Assembly: GCA_049890195.1 (NCBI GenBank)
Contig: JBMHBY010000006.1
Span: forward strand, 1 to 64,000
DNA from: JAYQKL01 sp049890195
GTDB lineage: Bacteria; Pseudomonadota; Alphaproteobacteria; RS24
Reading direction: 5' to 3'
Length of the DNA stretch: 64,000 nucleotides
Shown here: positions 15,685 through 24,037 of the stretch, piece after piece
How the letters are laid out: every line of letters starts with the position of its first letter
Numbering within the stretch: the first letter of the stretch is position 1
Notes under the pieces: generated by a model
Told to the model about the DNA's origin: nothing
Databases searched by the model: none
The model's input: only the letters and a program-made list of their open reading frames with translations
Position numbers and translations under genes: made by a program

Positions 15685-16536
15685 CTAACCGCCGAACATC
15701 TGTTTCGGGTCAAAATTCAATTCAAGCCTCTGCCAACTGCGATATTTATCTGCCGGCATGGTGAAGGGTTGGCACCGCCGGATGGCGCGCAGAACACTCT
15801 CTGCGGCAGCCCTGAAATATGGATCACTGATACGGCTTTTATCCACCACGAACGGCCCATAGACAAGCGATCCGTCCGGGTTGAGGCCCAGTTCGACACG
15901 GACAGCGAGATCATCAGCATTGGCGGCGCCGACCGGCACACTCCAGCAGGACTTCATCTGCGCCCTGAAGGCATCAATTTCACTCAAACTCAGCGGTTCA
16001 GACATCTCCCCCGGATCGGAAGCCGCCGGAGCCGGTTGCGGTTCATCCGGGGTCTTGTCCAGCAAAGCCTGCAACGCGCGGGTGTCCAGAAAGGTTTTGA
16101 CAGGTTCCGGCTCCTGCGGCACCGGCACGGGCCGGGCCATAGGGCGCGGTTGCGCCACCAGATTGACGAATGTCTCCGCCTTCGGCTCAGGTTCAACCGT
16201 GGATTTATCTTTGGTGTCCTGAAGCGGCGGCATATCGGCCGGGCTGGCGGGTTTGACCGGCGGTGGCGCAGCGATGACCTCCTGCTTGGGTGTTGGTTTT
16301 GGCTTGACCGCCGCCTTGGGTGGTGTTTTTTCCGGCTCGGCCTGAACCTTTTGCGGCTCCTGCTCCGGCTGACTCAAACGTGTGAACTCCTCAATCGACA
16401 TAAGCTCCACCGGCAGGGCATTCTCAGGCACCAGAAACTCATGAGGGGTCGGCAAATAGACAATACCTGCAAGCAGGACCAGCATGTGCAGACTGATGGA
16501 AAAACCAAGCTCTTTTTGAACGCCCGGCTGTTGCAT
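15685..16536 (-). CDS. tolA: TolA, energy-transducing Tol-Pal protein
   Basis: TolA spans the periplasm and uses the TolQR proton motor to contact TolB and Pal. The 283-residue protein has one N-terminal membrane segment (about 10-29). Its mid-region is rich in Pro, Glu and Lys (for example PKPTPKQEVIAAPPPVKPA). It lacks the long Ala-rich helix of E. coli TolA, which makes it look partly TonB-like. The C-terminal domain of about 100 residues ends with QRLELNFDPKQMFGG and contains the SCWSVP motif of TolA proteins. It abuts tolR without a gap. The sequence alone would fit a TonB-like protein, but the operon settles it. Confidence 0.93.
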   Translation of the reverse strand: MQQPGVQKELGFSISLHMLVLLAGIVYLPTPHEFLVPENALPVELMSIEEFTRLSQPEQEPQKVQAEPEKTPPKAAVKPKPTPKQEVIAAPPPVKPASPADMPPLQDTKDKSTVEPEPKAETFVNLVAQPRPMARPVPVPQEPEPVKTFLDTRALQALLDKTPDEPQPAPAASDPGEMSEPLSLSEIDAFRAQMKSCWSVPVGAANADDLAVRVELGLNPDGSLVYGPFVVDKSRISDPYFRAAAESVLRAIRRCQPFTMPADKYRSWQRLELNFDPKQMFGG

Positions 16537-16992
16537 TTATTTTGCCCCTGCCTCTGGCATTTCCGTCACCAGAGCCACACGCACAAAGCCGGCTTGATTG
16601 ATCCGCGCCATCACCCCGGCCACAACCCCATAGGCAGCCTCTTTGTCACCACGCACATAAATGCGCTGATCATAGCCTTCGCCGACAATCGCCCGCAGAC
16701 GCGGAACCAGCGCTTCGGCCTCGATCAATGTATCCTGAATGAAGACTTTACCGTCCGGTTGAATGGTGATGGCCAGCGGCTCCTCGTCACCGGTCAGGCT
16801 CTCGGCGCCTGCTTTGGGCAGATTGACCGGCACACCGACGGTCAGCAAAGGTGCCGCGACCATGAATACAATCAACAAGACCAGCATGACATCAACCATC
16901 GGGGTGACGTTGATGTCGCTCATTGGACGGTGATGACGCCGGCCGCGCCCACGACCAGACGTGTCCCGCATGTGACCGATCCCCCCTGCCAT
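16537..16992 (-). CDS. tolR: TolR, proton channel subunit of Tol-Pal
   Basis: TolR is an ExbD-like protein with one membrane helix and a periplasmic domain. The N-terminus is basic (RGRGRRHHRP). The helix VDVMLVLLIVFMVAAPLLT carries the essential Asp at the start of the membrane segment. The product has 151 residues, usual for the family. Its ATG overlaps the last base of tolQ, which couples their translation. Confidence 0.95.
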   Translation of the reverse strand: MAGGIGHMRDTSGRGRGRRHHRPMSDINVTPMVDVMLVLLIVFMVAAPLLTVGVPVNLPKAGAESLTGDEEPLAITIQPDGKVFIQDTLIEAEALVPRLRAIVGEGYDQRIYVRGDKEAAYGVVAGVMARINQAGFVRVALVTEMPEAGAK

Positions 16993-17723
16993 CAGGACCC
17001 CTGCGCGTCCATGTGACGGGAAAGAAGATTTGAAAACTCATCGGCGAAAATGTCCAGCCGGTTAGCGTACCCACCCAAATCATTGGAAAATTTGTTATAG
17101 GCGATGACGGCAGGTATGGCGGCCAGCAGGCCTAAACCGGTGGCGAACAGCGCCTCGGCAATGCCGGGGGCGACAACCGCCAGATTGGTGTCGCGGCTCA
17201 TTGCAATCGCCTGAAAACTGTTCATGATCCCCCAGACTGTCCCAAACAGGCCGACAAACGGCGCCACAGCCCCAACTGTTGCCAGAAACAGCATGCGCCG
17301 CTCGATTTGAGCCATTTCGCGGGCAATTGACACGGTCAACACCCTGTCCAGTCTTTGTTGCAGCCCCGGCGCAAATGTGGCCTGTGGGCTGTCACTTTCA
17401 GAGCGTGTCCACTCACGCATGCCGGCATTGAACACCCGCACCATGGGATGATCCGCCTGCGCGGCGACTTTTCGGTAGAGGTTTTGCAGGTTTTCCCCAG
17501 ACCAGAACAGCTTTTCAAAAGCGTCAGCGCGTCGGATCAGACGGCGCAAAAGCATGGCTTTTTCAAAGATGATGGTCCAGGTCCACACAGAGGCCAGAAT
17601 CAAGCCGATCATCACCAGCTTGACCACAAGGTCAGCCCTCAGAAACAGTGAAAAAAGCGAAAAGTCCTGCACGGCCAACTCCTGCGCCTGTTGCATGACC
17701 AACGGATCGGTAATCGGGTCCAT
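16992..17723 (-). CDS. tolQ: TolQ, proton channel subunit of Tol-Pal
   Basis: TolQ forms the pentameric inner-membrane stator around TolR. The 243-residue protein has three membrane segments (about 28-48, 143-165 and 176-198), of which two form the channel. The signature LATVGAVAPFVGLFGTVWGI and the GIAEALFATGLGLLAAIPAV stretch are typical. It starts the tolQRAB-pal block, 91 bases after ybgC. Confidence 0.96.
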   Translation of the reverse strand: MDPITDPLVMQQAQELAVQDFSLFSLFLRADLVVKLVMIGLILASVWTWTIIFEKAMLLRRLIRRADAFEKLFWSGENLQNLYRKVAAQADHPMVRVFNAGMREWTRSESDSPQATFAPGLQQRLDRVLTVSIAREMAQIERRMLFLATVGAVAPFVGLFGTVWGIMNSFQAIAMSRDTNLAVVAPGIAEALFATGLGLLAAIPAVIAYNKFSNDLGGYANRLDIFADEFSNLLSRHMDAQGS

Positions 17724-17814
17724 TTTCGAGCCTCATCTCCCTAAATTCAACATGCGGAAAAGGCTTCATTCCGCTCAGCATCCACTATGCAGGAGAATGT
17801 GACCAAACTGAGGC

Positions 17815-18255
17815 TTAAATCAGCTCTTTGCTGCCCAGGCGACCCTTTATGATCTGCATCAGCGAAGCCGGCAACCTGACGGGGCGGCCGGCAACCGAAA
17901 CGCTGGCCGCAACAATATCCGCGGTCCAGACCACCTCATCGCCACGGAGGATTTTTTGAGAGATTTCAAACCGTGCACCCTTGGCTTTGGTGTAAACGGT
18001 TTTGACCGTCAGCAAATCATTGATTTTGGCCGGTGTCTTGAAAGTGATGTCCATCGAAGCCACAACAAACACCGTTTCAGGGTCGCCCTTCCTCAAAATG
18101 TCATGGTCCACGCCGCACTGGTAAAGAAACTCCGAACGCCCGCGCTCGGCAAAGCGCAGGTAATTTGCGTGATAGACAAACCCTGACAAGTCCGTGTCCT
18201 CATAATACACCCGTACCGGCATTTCATGGACGCCGTTGCTGAATTCCCCGCTCAT
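17815..18255 (-). CDS. ybgC: Tol-Pal associated acyl-CoA thioesterase YbgC
   Basis: YbgC is a hot-dog fold thioesterase conserved beside tol-pal. The active-site Asp lies in VYYEDTDLSGFVYHANYLRF near residue 21, and ARERGRSEF follows in the form ERGRSEFL. The 146 residues match the family. Its start overlaps the ruvB stop by 4 bases, so it is translated from the ruv transcript. Its acyl substrate cannot be told from sequence. Confidence 0.93.
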   Translation of the reverse strand: MSGEFSNGVHEMPVRVYYEDTDLSGFVYHANYLRFAERGRSEFLYQCGVDHDILRKGDPETVFVVASMDITFKTPAKINDLLTVKTVYTKAKGARFEISQKILRGDEVVWTADIVAASVSVAGRPVRLPASLMQIIKGRLGSKELI

Positions 18256-19313
18256 GCCCCCTCTTCCTCAGAGCCGTCAAAAAGACCCGGCCCCGCCTGC
18301 TGCCTGACAGCGGGTGGCATCAGTCCAAGATGAGTGTAGGCGGCCGGCATCAACAGCCGGCCCCGCGGGGTTCTGGAAACAAACCCGAGCTGAATCAGGA
18401 ACGGCTCGACAATATCCTCCAGCGCATCGCGCGGCTCACTCAATGCGGCTGAGATGGTGTCAATGCCGACCGGGCCGCCGCCGAATTTTTCGGCCACACA
18501 GGAGAGGTAACGGTGATCAAGACCGTCAAGACCATGCGAGTCGACCTCCAGCCGCAACAAAGCCTTGTCAGCAACGGTGGCATCCACCTCTTTGGCACCG
18601 GCCACTTCAGCGAAGTCGCGTACCCGCCGCAACAGCCGTCCGGCCACGCGCGGTGTCCCCCGCGAGCGGCGGGCGATTTCACCGGCCCCACTTTCGGTCA
18701 AAGCCAACCCCATCAACCCGGCATTGCGCGAGACGATTTCGCACAACTCGTCTTCCTCGTAAAAATTCAGATAAACAGGAATGCCGAAGCGGTCACGCAA
18801 CGGGGTCGTCAACAATCCGGCACGGGTCGTCGCCCCGACCAATGTGAAGGGCGGCAAATCAATTTTCACCGACCGCGCCGCCGGCCCCTCCCCGATGATG
18901 AGATCAAGCTCAAAATCCTCCATGGCGGGGTACAAAACCTCCTCAACAGCCGGGCTGAGCCTGTGGATCTCATCAATGAACAGCACATCGCGGGGTTCCA
19001 GATTGGTCAGCAAGGCCGCCAGATCACCTGCCTTGGTGATCACCGGCCCGGACGTTGCCCGAAAGCCGACCCCAAGCTCCTTGGCGACAATCTGCGCCAA
19101 TGTGGTTTTGCCAAGTCCCGGCGGTCCGGCGAGCAGGACATGATCCATCGCATCGCCGCGCTTTTGTGCCGCCTGAATGAAGACCGAGAGGTTCTCGCGC
19201 CCCTTTTTCTGACCAATGAACCCATCCAGAGACTTCGGACGCAGGGCGACATCCTTGTCATCTCCGGCGCCAGCATTGGCATGTGCGTCTATCAGTCTGT
19301 TGTTGTCAGTCAT
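18252..19313 (-). CDS. ruvB: Holliday junction DNA helicase RuvB
   Basis: RuvB is the AAA+ motor that drives branch migration of Holliday junctions with RuvA. The 353-residue protein has LDGFIGQKKGRENLSVFI, Walker A GPPGLGKTTLAQ, Walker B DVLFIDEIHRL, sensor 1 LVGATTRAG and the arginine-finger region, followed by a C-terminal winged helix with GTPRVAGRLLRRVRDFA. It is preceded by ruvA (16-base gap) and overlaps ybgC. Confidence 0.97.
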   Translation of the reverse strand: MTDNNRLIDAHANAGAGDDKDVALRPKSLDGFIGQKKGRENLSVFIQAAQKRGDAMDHVLLAGPPGLGKTTLAQIVAKELGVGFRATSGPVITKAGDLAALLTNLEPRDVLFIDEIHRLSPAVEEVLYPAMEDFELDLIIGEGPAARSVKIDLPPFTLVGATTRAGLLTTPLRDRFGIPVYLNFYEEDELCEIVSRNAGLMGLALTESGAGEIARRSRGTPRVAGRLLRRVRDFAEVAGAKEVDATVADKALLRLEVDSHGLDGLDHRYLSCVAEKFGGGPVGIDTISAALSEPRDALEDIVEPFLIQLGFVSRTPRGRLLMPAAYTHLGLMPPAVRQQAGPGLFDGSEEEGA

Positions 19314-19329
19314 ACCAAAACCTTGCGCG

Positions 19330-19941
19330 TTAACGCCCCAACTCCTTCAGTGCCAGACGGATCAAATCCTCTGTTTTCGGCTCTGCATCGCCAGCCTGCT
19401 GCAAGGCACCCATCACGGCCTGATGCGCCTGGGCCCTGGCATAGCCGAGGTTCTCAAGCGCCGAAAGGGCGTCCGCGATGCCCGCTTTGCCGGCCCCGTC
19501 TTCAGCCTCGGCGAAAGCCGCAACACCGGCGAAACTGGTTTCCGGCATTTTGTCCTTCAATTCCTGCACAATGCGTTGGGCCACTTTCGGGCCGACACCG
19601 GGCGCGCGGGCCACCATCGCTTTATCCTGAGCTGCAATCGCCTGCGCCAGTTCGTCGCCGGACAAAACCCCTTGAATCGCCAGCGCCACTTTCGCGCCGA
19701 CGCCCTGCACCCCCATCAACAGCTTGAACAGGCTTTTTTCATTTTCATCGGCAAAACCGAACAAGCGCAGCTGGTCTTCACGCACATAAGTCTCAACCGA
19801 CAATACGACCGGCTCGCCAATGGCCGGCAAGTTGCCCAGCAACCGCGAAGACACTTCGACCAGATAGCCGACACCGTTAACATCCACCAGCACCCAGCTG
19901 TCGCCCTTGTCCTCAAGCAACCCTTTCAACCGGCCGATCAT
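19330..19941 (-). CDS. ruvA: Holliday junction DNA helicase subunit RuvA
   Basis: RuvA binds four-way DNA junctions and loads RuvB. The 203-residue protein has the N-terminal OB fold (MIGRLKGLLEDKG, VGYLVEVSS) and the helix-hairpin-helix pair around VQGVGAKVALAIQGVLS and APGVGPKVAQRIVQELKDK. A short C-terminal RuvB-binding domain (ALENLGYARAQAHQAV) follows. It overlaps ruvC by 4 bases. Confidence 0.96.
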   Translation of the reverse strand: MIGRLKGLLEDKGDSWVLVDVNGVGYLVEVSSRLLGNLPAIGEPVVLSVETYVREDQLRLFGFADENEKSLFKLLMGVQGVGAKVALAIQGVLSGDELAQAIAAQDKAMVARAPGVGPKVAQRIVQELKDKMPETSFAGVAAFAEAEDGAGKAGIADALSALENLGYARAQAHQAVMGALQQAGDAEPKTEDLIRLALKELGR

Positions 19942-20468
19942 GTCAGCTGCCTTTTCCGGCTTGTCCCTGCGACCGCCAAGCGGTCGTCAAGCGCACCGCT
20001 GTGGGCATGGGTGATGGCCACGGCGAGCGCATCGGCGGCGTGTTCACTGTCCGGCCTGCAGTTGGGCAGCAACATGGACACCATGGTCTGCATTTGCACC
20101 TTGTCGGCATGCCCCGATCCGGTGACACTTTTCTTGATCATATTAGGCGCATATTCCGCGACCCGCAGGCCATGACGCGCCGGCACCAACAGGCAAATTG
20201 CGCGGGCCTGCCCCAGCTTCAGCGAAGCCGCGCCGTCACGGTTGACAAATGTATTTTCCACCGCTGCGGCATGCGGTTCAAACTCCCTGATGACTGCTTC
20301 CAGCCCGGCTTCAAGTTCCACCAGCCGGTCAGCCAAATCCTTTTTTGCGGTTGAGGTGATGGTGCCGCTGGCGATAGGCGTGAGTTTGTTCGCCGCCGCA
20401 TCAATTATACCCCAGCCGAGAAACCTCAATCCCGGATCAAGCCCTATGAGTCGGCGGGAATCTGCCAT
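19938..20468 (-). CDS. ruvC: Crossover junction endodeoxyribonuclease RuvC
   Basis: RuvC is the dimeric resolvase that cuts Holliday junctions with two metal ions. Acidic residues lie in LIGLDPGLRFLGWG (Asp10), AAAVENTFVNRD (Glu), and HAADALAVAITHAH near the C-terminus. The 176-residue length is normal. It begins 26 bases after yebC. Confidence 0.96.
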   Translation of the reverse strand: MADSRRLIGLDPGLRFLGWGIIDAAANKLTPIASGTITSTAKKDLADRLVELEAGLEAVIREFEPHAAAVENTFVNRDGAASLKLGQARAICLLVPARHGLRVAEYAPNMIKKSVTGSGHADKVQMQTMVSMLLPNCRPDSEHAADALAVAITHAHSGALDDRLAVAGTSRKRQLT

Positions 20469-20494
20469 TCATTGCCTCTTTTGCAGTGCACGGG

Positions 20495-21241
20495 TCAAAC
20501 GGAAAGCTTCTCCATGACCTCTTCATCAATATCGAAATTGGCATACACATTCTGGACATCATCAATGTCATCCAGAGCCTCCATAAGCTTCAAAACCTTT
20601 TCGGCGGCGTCGGCGTCCACGGCGATTTCATTTTGCGGCTTCCAGACAATATTGGCGGCCGGCGGCGGACCAAGCTTGGCCTCCAGGCTGTCCACCACAT
20701 TGTGCAGATCCTCCATGGCGCAGAGAATTTCATGCTCGTCTTCCGTGCTGTTGACATCCTCAGCGCCGGCATCAATGGCCGCCTCGAACACCGTGTCGGC
20801 ATCGGCTGTTTCGGCCGGATACACAACCGCGCCGCACCGGTCAAACATAAAGGAGACGGATCCGGTTTCCCCCATATTCCCGCCGTTTTTGGAAAAGGTT
20901 GAGCGCACATCCCCTGCGGTGCGGTTGCGGTTGTCCGTCAGGGTTTCCACAATCACACCGATGCCGCCCGGCCCGAAGCCCTCATAGCGGACCTCTTCAA
21001 AATTCTCGCCTCCGGCGTCATCGCTTTTTTTGATGGCGCGTTCAATATTGTCCTTGGGCATGTTTTGGGCACGCGCAGCAGCAATCGCCGTGCGCAGCCG
21101 TGGATTGGCGTCCGGATCCGGCATCCCCATTTTGGCCGCAATGGTGATCTCCTTGGACAGCCGGGCGAATATTTTGGCGCGCTTTTTGTCCTGTGCCCCT
21201 TTACGGTGCTTGATGTTGGCGAATTTCGAATGTCCGGCCAT
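20495..21241 (-). CDS. yebC: YebC/PmpR-family regulatory protein
   Basis: YebC proteins bind DNA in some species and in recent work relieve ribosome stalling at proline stretches; the role here is not shown. The 248-residue protein starts with the signature MAGHSKFANIKHRKGAQD and has FARLSKEITIAAKMG, VRYEGFGPGGIGVIVE and an acidic C-terminal half. yebC beside ruvCAB is a widespread arrangement. A promoter candidate sits directly upstream. Confidence 0.96.
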   Translation of the reverse strand: MAGHSKFANIKHRKGAQDKKRAKIFARLSKEITIAAKMGMPDPDANPRLRTAIAAARAQNMPKDNIERAIKKSDDAGGENFEEVRYEGFGPGGIGVIVETLTDNRNRTAGDVRSTFSKNGGNMGETGSVSFMFDRCGAVVYPAETADADTVFEAAIDAGAEDVNSTEDEHEILCAMEDLHNVVDSLEAKLGPPPAANIVWKPQNEIAVDADAAEKVLKLMEALDDIDDVQNVYANFDIDEEVMEKLSV

Positions 21242-21285
21242 CGTGACGGAACCTCCAGAATCAAATGACGTTTGATGTCTATGCC

Positions 21286-21314
21286 AATCTACACTGTGTC
21301 ACACTGCGCCACAA
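21286..21314 (-). promoter_or_regulatory. Promoter candidate for yebC-ruvCAB-ybgC-tol
   Basis: On the minus strand TTGTGG (21309-21314) and TAGATT (21286-21291) are spaced by exactly 17 bases, about 40 bases before the yebC ATG. GGAGG precedes that start. Confidence 0.45.
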
Positions 21315-21332
21315 TGCCTAGGCTGTGATGTT

Positions 21333-22145
21333 TTAAAGATCATGTGTGGGAGACAGGCGCCCGCCAAGACGGACCGGCTCAATCGCCTGCGCCAGGCCGG
21401 TTTGCGGGTCAACCGTGACCACCGCCCCGCACAAGGTCGGTGTTTCCAAAGCCGGGGTAAAACGGCCGCGCCGCATTTTTGTCGTAAACCGGTAGAGCGG
21501 TTCATCCTTTTCCATGCCGATGACGCTGTCATAATCACCGCACATGCCCAAATCCGACTGATAGGCCGTCCCGCCGGGGAGAATCTGGGCGTCAGCGGTC
21601 GGTATATGGGTGTGGCTGCCGACCACCATGGTGGCCCGTCCGTCGCAGAAATGCCCGACACCCATTTTTTCAGAAGTCGCTTCACCATGAATTTCAACAA
21701 TAACGGCATCCGCATTTTCACCCAGAACCGTCACCGCCAATTCCTGTTCAAGACGGGCAAAGGGATCCTCAAGCGTTTCCATGAACAATTGCCCCAACAC
21801 GGTGATCACAACAATTTGATGCCCTTGGGCGGTCTGGTATATCCCGACCCCCTGCCCCGGCGTGCCGGCTGGATAATTGGCCGGACGCAGTAATCTCGGT
21901 TCACGGGCGATGTGCCCAAGGGTTTCACGCTGGTCCCAGGCATGGTTGCCGAGGGTAATCACATCCGCACCGGCATCATACAAGGCTGTGGCAATATCCT
22001 CGGTGATGCCGAAGCCGCCGGCGGCGTTTTCCCCGTTGACGACAACAAAATCAGCGTCCAAGCCCTGCCGGATTTCAGGCAGCCGGACAATCAGCTCTTC
22101 GCGGGCCCGCCGGCCCACAACATCTCCAAAAAAAAGGATTTTCAC
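21333..22145 (-). CDS. YmdB-family metallophosphoesterase
   Basis: The 270-residue protein belongs to the family of YmdB-like 2',3'-cyclic nucleotide phosphodiesterases with a binuclear metal site. Metal ligands are seen in FFGDVVGRRAREEL, VNGENAAGGFGIT, TLGNHAWDQRE, EIHGEATSEK and GSHTHIPTADA. In Bacillus, YmdB affects biofilm and RNA turnover. Here it is downstream of the 5-FCL gene by 40 bases, an arrangement common in Alphaproteobacteria. Confidence 0.92.
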   Translation of the reverse strand: MKILFFGDVVGRRAREELIVRLPEIRQGLDADFVVVNGENAAGGFGITEDIATALYDAGADVITLGNHAWDQRETLGHIAREPRLLRPANYPAGTPGQGVGIYQTAQGHQIVVITVLGQLFMETLEDPFARLEQELAVTVLGENADAVIVEIHGEATSEKMGVGHFCDGRATMVVGSHTHIPTADAQILPGGTAYQSDLGMCGDYDSVIGMEKDEPLYRFTTKMRRGRFTPALETPTLCGAVVTVDPQTGLAQAIEPVRLGGRLSPTHDL

Positions 22146-22185
22146 CCTGACCTGACCTTTCCAGCCATCATTAGACGCTCAAACG

Positions 22186-22770
22186 TCAAAAAACTCTGAC
22201 ACATGTTTCCGTTATCACAGCATTTAGCTTTTCATCATGGGCTTCGCAAGGCAAAGCCTCAAAAAACTGAACCTCATAAGCCAGGCCGACAGCGAAAATG
22301 CTTTGGCGGGACCGCAGGCTGGACAGCATCCGGTCGTAATGTCCACCGCCACGCCCAAGCCGGGATCCGACAGCATCAAACCCGACCAGAGGCACCACAA
22401 CCACATCCGGCGCAAGGGGCGCCTGCGTCCCCTCCGGCTCCATCATGCCGAAACCGCCTTTGACCAGCTTATCACCGGGTGCGTAGCTGCGGAACAAAAT
22501 GGAATGACCATGCGGCTCAGTCACCGGCAGCGCCAAACTGTGCCCCTGCCCGGCGAGCTTGCGCATCAAGCCTGCGGTTTCGATTTCACTGCCGGCGGCG
22601 ACATAGGCGCCGATGACGCAACGATCCAACTGCAGAGTATGTGCCAATTCATCCCATACCGCTTCAACTGATACCGCCACATCGGCATTCTCAGCGTGAA
22701 ACGCCTTCCGCCGCGCGAGAGCGCGTTGGCGGTATAGTTGTTTTTCATCTGACAAGGCAGGCACAGACAA
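22186..22770 (-). CDS. ygfA: 5-formyltetrahydrofolate cyclo-ligase
   Basis: The enzyme recycles 5-formyl-THF to 5,10-methenyl-THF using ATP. The 194 residues show the N-terminal KQLYRQRALARRKAF, the ATP and folate sites in DVVVVPLVGFDAVGSRLGRGGGHYDR and VGLAYEVQFFEALP. The start is uncertain. I chose TTG at 22770, because translation further upstream would read into the 6S RNA; a GTG at 22764 is the alternative. The gene directly follows ssrS, the classic 6S-ygfA linkage. Confidence 0.9.
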   Translation of the reverse strand: MSVPALSDEKQLYRQRALARRKAFHAENADVAVSVEAVWDELAHTLQLDRCVIGAYVAAGSEIETAGLMRKLAGQGHSLALPVTEPHGHSILFRSYAPGDKLVKGGFGMMEPEGTQAPLAPDVVVVPLVGFDAVGSRLGRGGGHYDRMLSSLRSRQSIFAVGLAYEVQFFEALPCEAHDEKLNAVITETCVRVF

Positions 22771-22797
22771 GGTTGAACTTTCTTTGTTATGGAGCCA

Positions 22798-22955
22798 TGG
22801 GTGGAACCGTCTCGGACCCGAGCCTGATCCCCGGAGACCTACTGGTGTAGGTGGGCGCCGTGTGCAAAAGACCACGATCTAGCGCAGTGACAGCTCCCTA
22901 TAGGATCGTAAGGTCCCGAGCGCTATATCGGCCCAGGCAACCGGACGGTTCCATT
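22798..22955 (-). ncRNA. ssrS: 6S RNA
   Basis: 6S RNA mimics an open promoter and sequesters sigma70 RNA polymerase in stationary phase. On the minus strand the ends pair perfectly over 10 bp, TGGAACCGTC (22944-22953) with GACGGTTCCA (22802-22811). Inside it CTCGGGACC pairs with GGTCCGAG with one bulge, GATCC pairs with GGATC, and the apical region has ACCTAC-ACCA-GTAGGT. This long, interrupted rod of about 158 bases, placed just before the 5-FCL gene, is diagnostic. A sigma70 promoter lies in the right place. Ends are approximate. Confidence 0.88.
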
Positions 22956-22959
22956 CCCA

Positions 22960-22988
22960 GTCATAAGACCAAAGATCAATCTGTGCAA
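22960..22988 (-). promoter_or_regulatory. ssrS promoter inside the upstream gene end
   Basis: TTGCAC (22983-22988), a 17-base spacer and TATGAC (22960-22965) on the minus strand place a start near 22953, the predicted 5' end of 6S RNA. The -35 box lies in the last codons of the glycosyltransferase gene. Confidence 0.65.
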
Positions 22989-24037
22989 GCCTGCTCGGGG
23001 CTGATGGTTTCCGGTGTGGTCGGCCAGTCATAAGTTTGACTGAGCGGCAATGCCATTGTGCGCTCAACAATGTATCGGCAAACCGCCTCAACATTGTGCA
23101 TGGCATGGATTTTGTCATGACCGGCTTTGGCGACAGTGCGTCGGCTGTCATCGTGATCAAGGTAAAAGTCGATTTTGTCGGCCAACTCCTCAGTTTCGGA
23201 AAAGAATATGGCTTCCTCATCTGAGAAGAACAGATCCATCCCGCTGGCCTTGTCGAAAACAGTCAACAGACCGTTGCCCATATAGTGAGAGATACGGTCG
23301 GACGTGTAGAGATAATGGTCTTCAAACCGGCTGAAATTAAGTCCGATCCGGGCCTCCGCAATCGCTTTGAAATAGGCCTCGCCCCAGACCGGCTGCACAC
23401 CGGAGAAACCAAAAAAACTGTATCTGGCCCTGGGCAGCCAGCGTGTCAGTTCGAGCGCCTTATTGACCCGCTCGGGTGATCCTTTATAGGATCCGACCGA
23501 AAAGAAAACATCATGGGGCTGCCCGGTGACATCAAATACATTTTTGTTTTCAACCCGCTTGTCCACGGCATTGGGGATGAAGTGCAGATTCTTGACCTTT
23601 TGGCTCATCTCCGCAAAGGCGTCTCCCGCTGTTGTCAGGAAGCTGGCATCCACAACCTTGCCATAAGTTTCCACCCTTTTGCGGTTGCGGCGACTGTCCA
23701 GCGGGTCAAGAAAGACATTGGCTAGACGGGTCTGGGGCAACAAGCTCTTGACCGTCTCAATGGTCTCAATATCGATCAAATCGGCAAAATTCAGTAAAAT
23801 CAAATCCGGCTGAAACGTCAGGCAGCATTCAATGAAGGATTTGTTGACACGACGGGCCCCGACGGACCGGGTGCGGATGAAATTGGTCATGCGCGCCATC
23901 AGGCGGTCGTCAAAATTATAGACATGATGCCCGTTGGCGACCAGCCCATTGCTCAATTTGCGGCACATCACATAATGGAGCTGGGCTTGGCGGGCATAAT
24001 GAAAATTGCCGACATTCAAAACGCGCATGGCACTCAC
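22976..24037 (-). CDS. Glycosyltransferase, CgeB/Glyco_trans_1_2-like
   Basis: The 353-residue protein resembles GT-B glycosyltransferases of the CgeB type. It has an N-terminal Rossmann half (MRVLNVGNFHYARQAQLHYV) and a hinge FIPNAVDKRV, and its C-terminal half carries the nucleotide-sugar site. The block RISHYMGNGLLTVFD followed by EEAIFFSETEELADKIDFYL matches the PF13524-type C-terminal domain. Donor and acceptor are unknown. The start is GTG at 24037, whose GTGA overlaps the zapA stop; ATG at 24028 is possible. The gene is embedded between zapA and 6S RNA, where relatives usually have none. Confidence 0.8.
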   Translation of the reverse strand: MSAMRVLNVGNFHYARQAQLHYVMCRKLSNGLVANGHHVYNFDDRLMARMTNFIRTRSVGARRVNKSFIECCLTFQPDLILLNFADLIDIETIETVKSLLPQTRLANVFLDPLDSRRNRKRVETYGKVVDASFLTTAGDAFAEMSQKVKNLHFIPNAVDKRVENKNVFDVTGQPHDVFFSVGSYKGSPERVNKALELTRWLPRARYSFFGFSGVQPVWGEAYFKAIAEARIGLNFSRFEDHYLYTSDRISHYMGNGLLTVFDKASGMDLFFSDEEAIFFSETEELADKIDFYLDHDDSRRTVAKAGHDKIHAMHNVEAVCRYIVERTMALPLSQTYDWPTTPETISPEQACTD

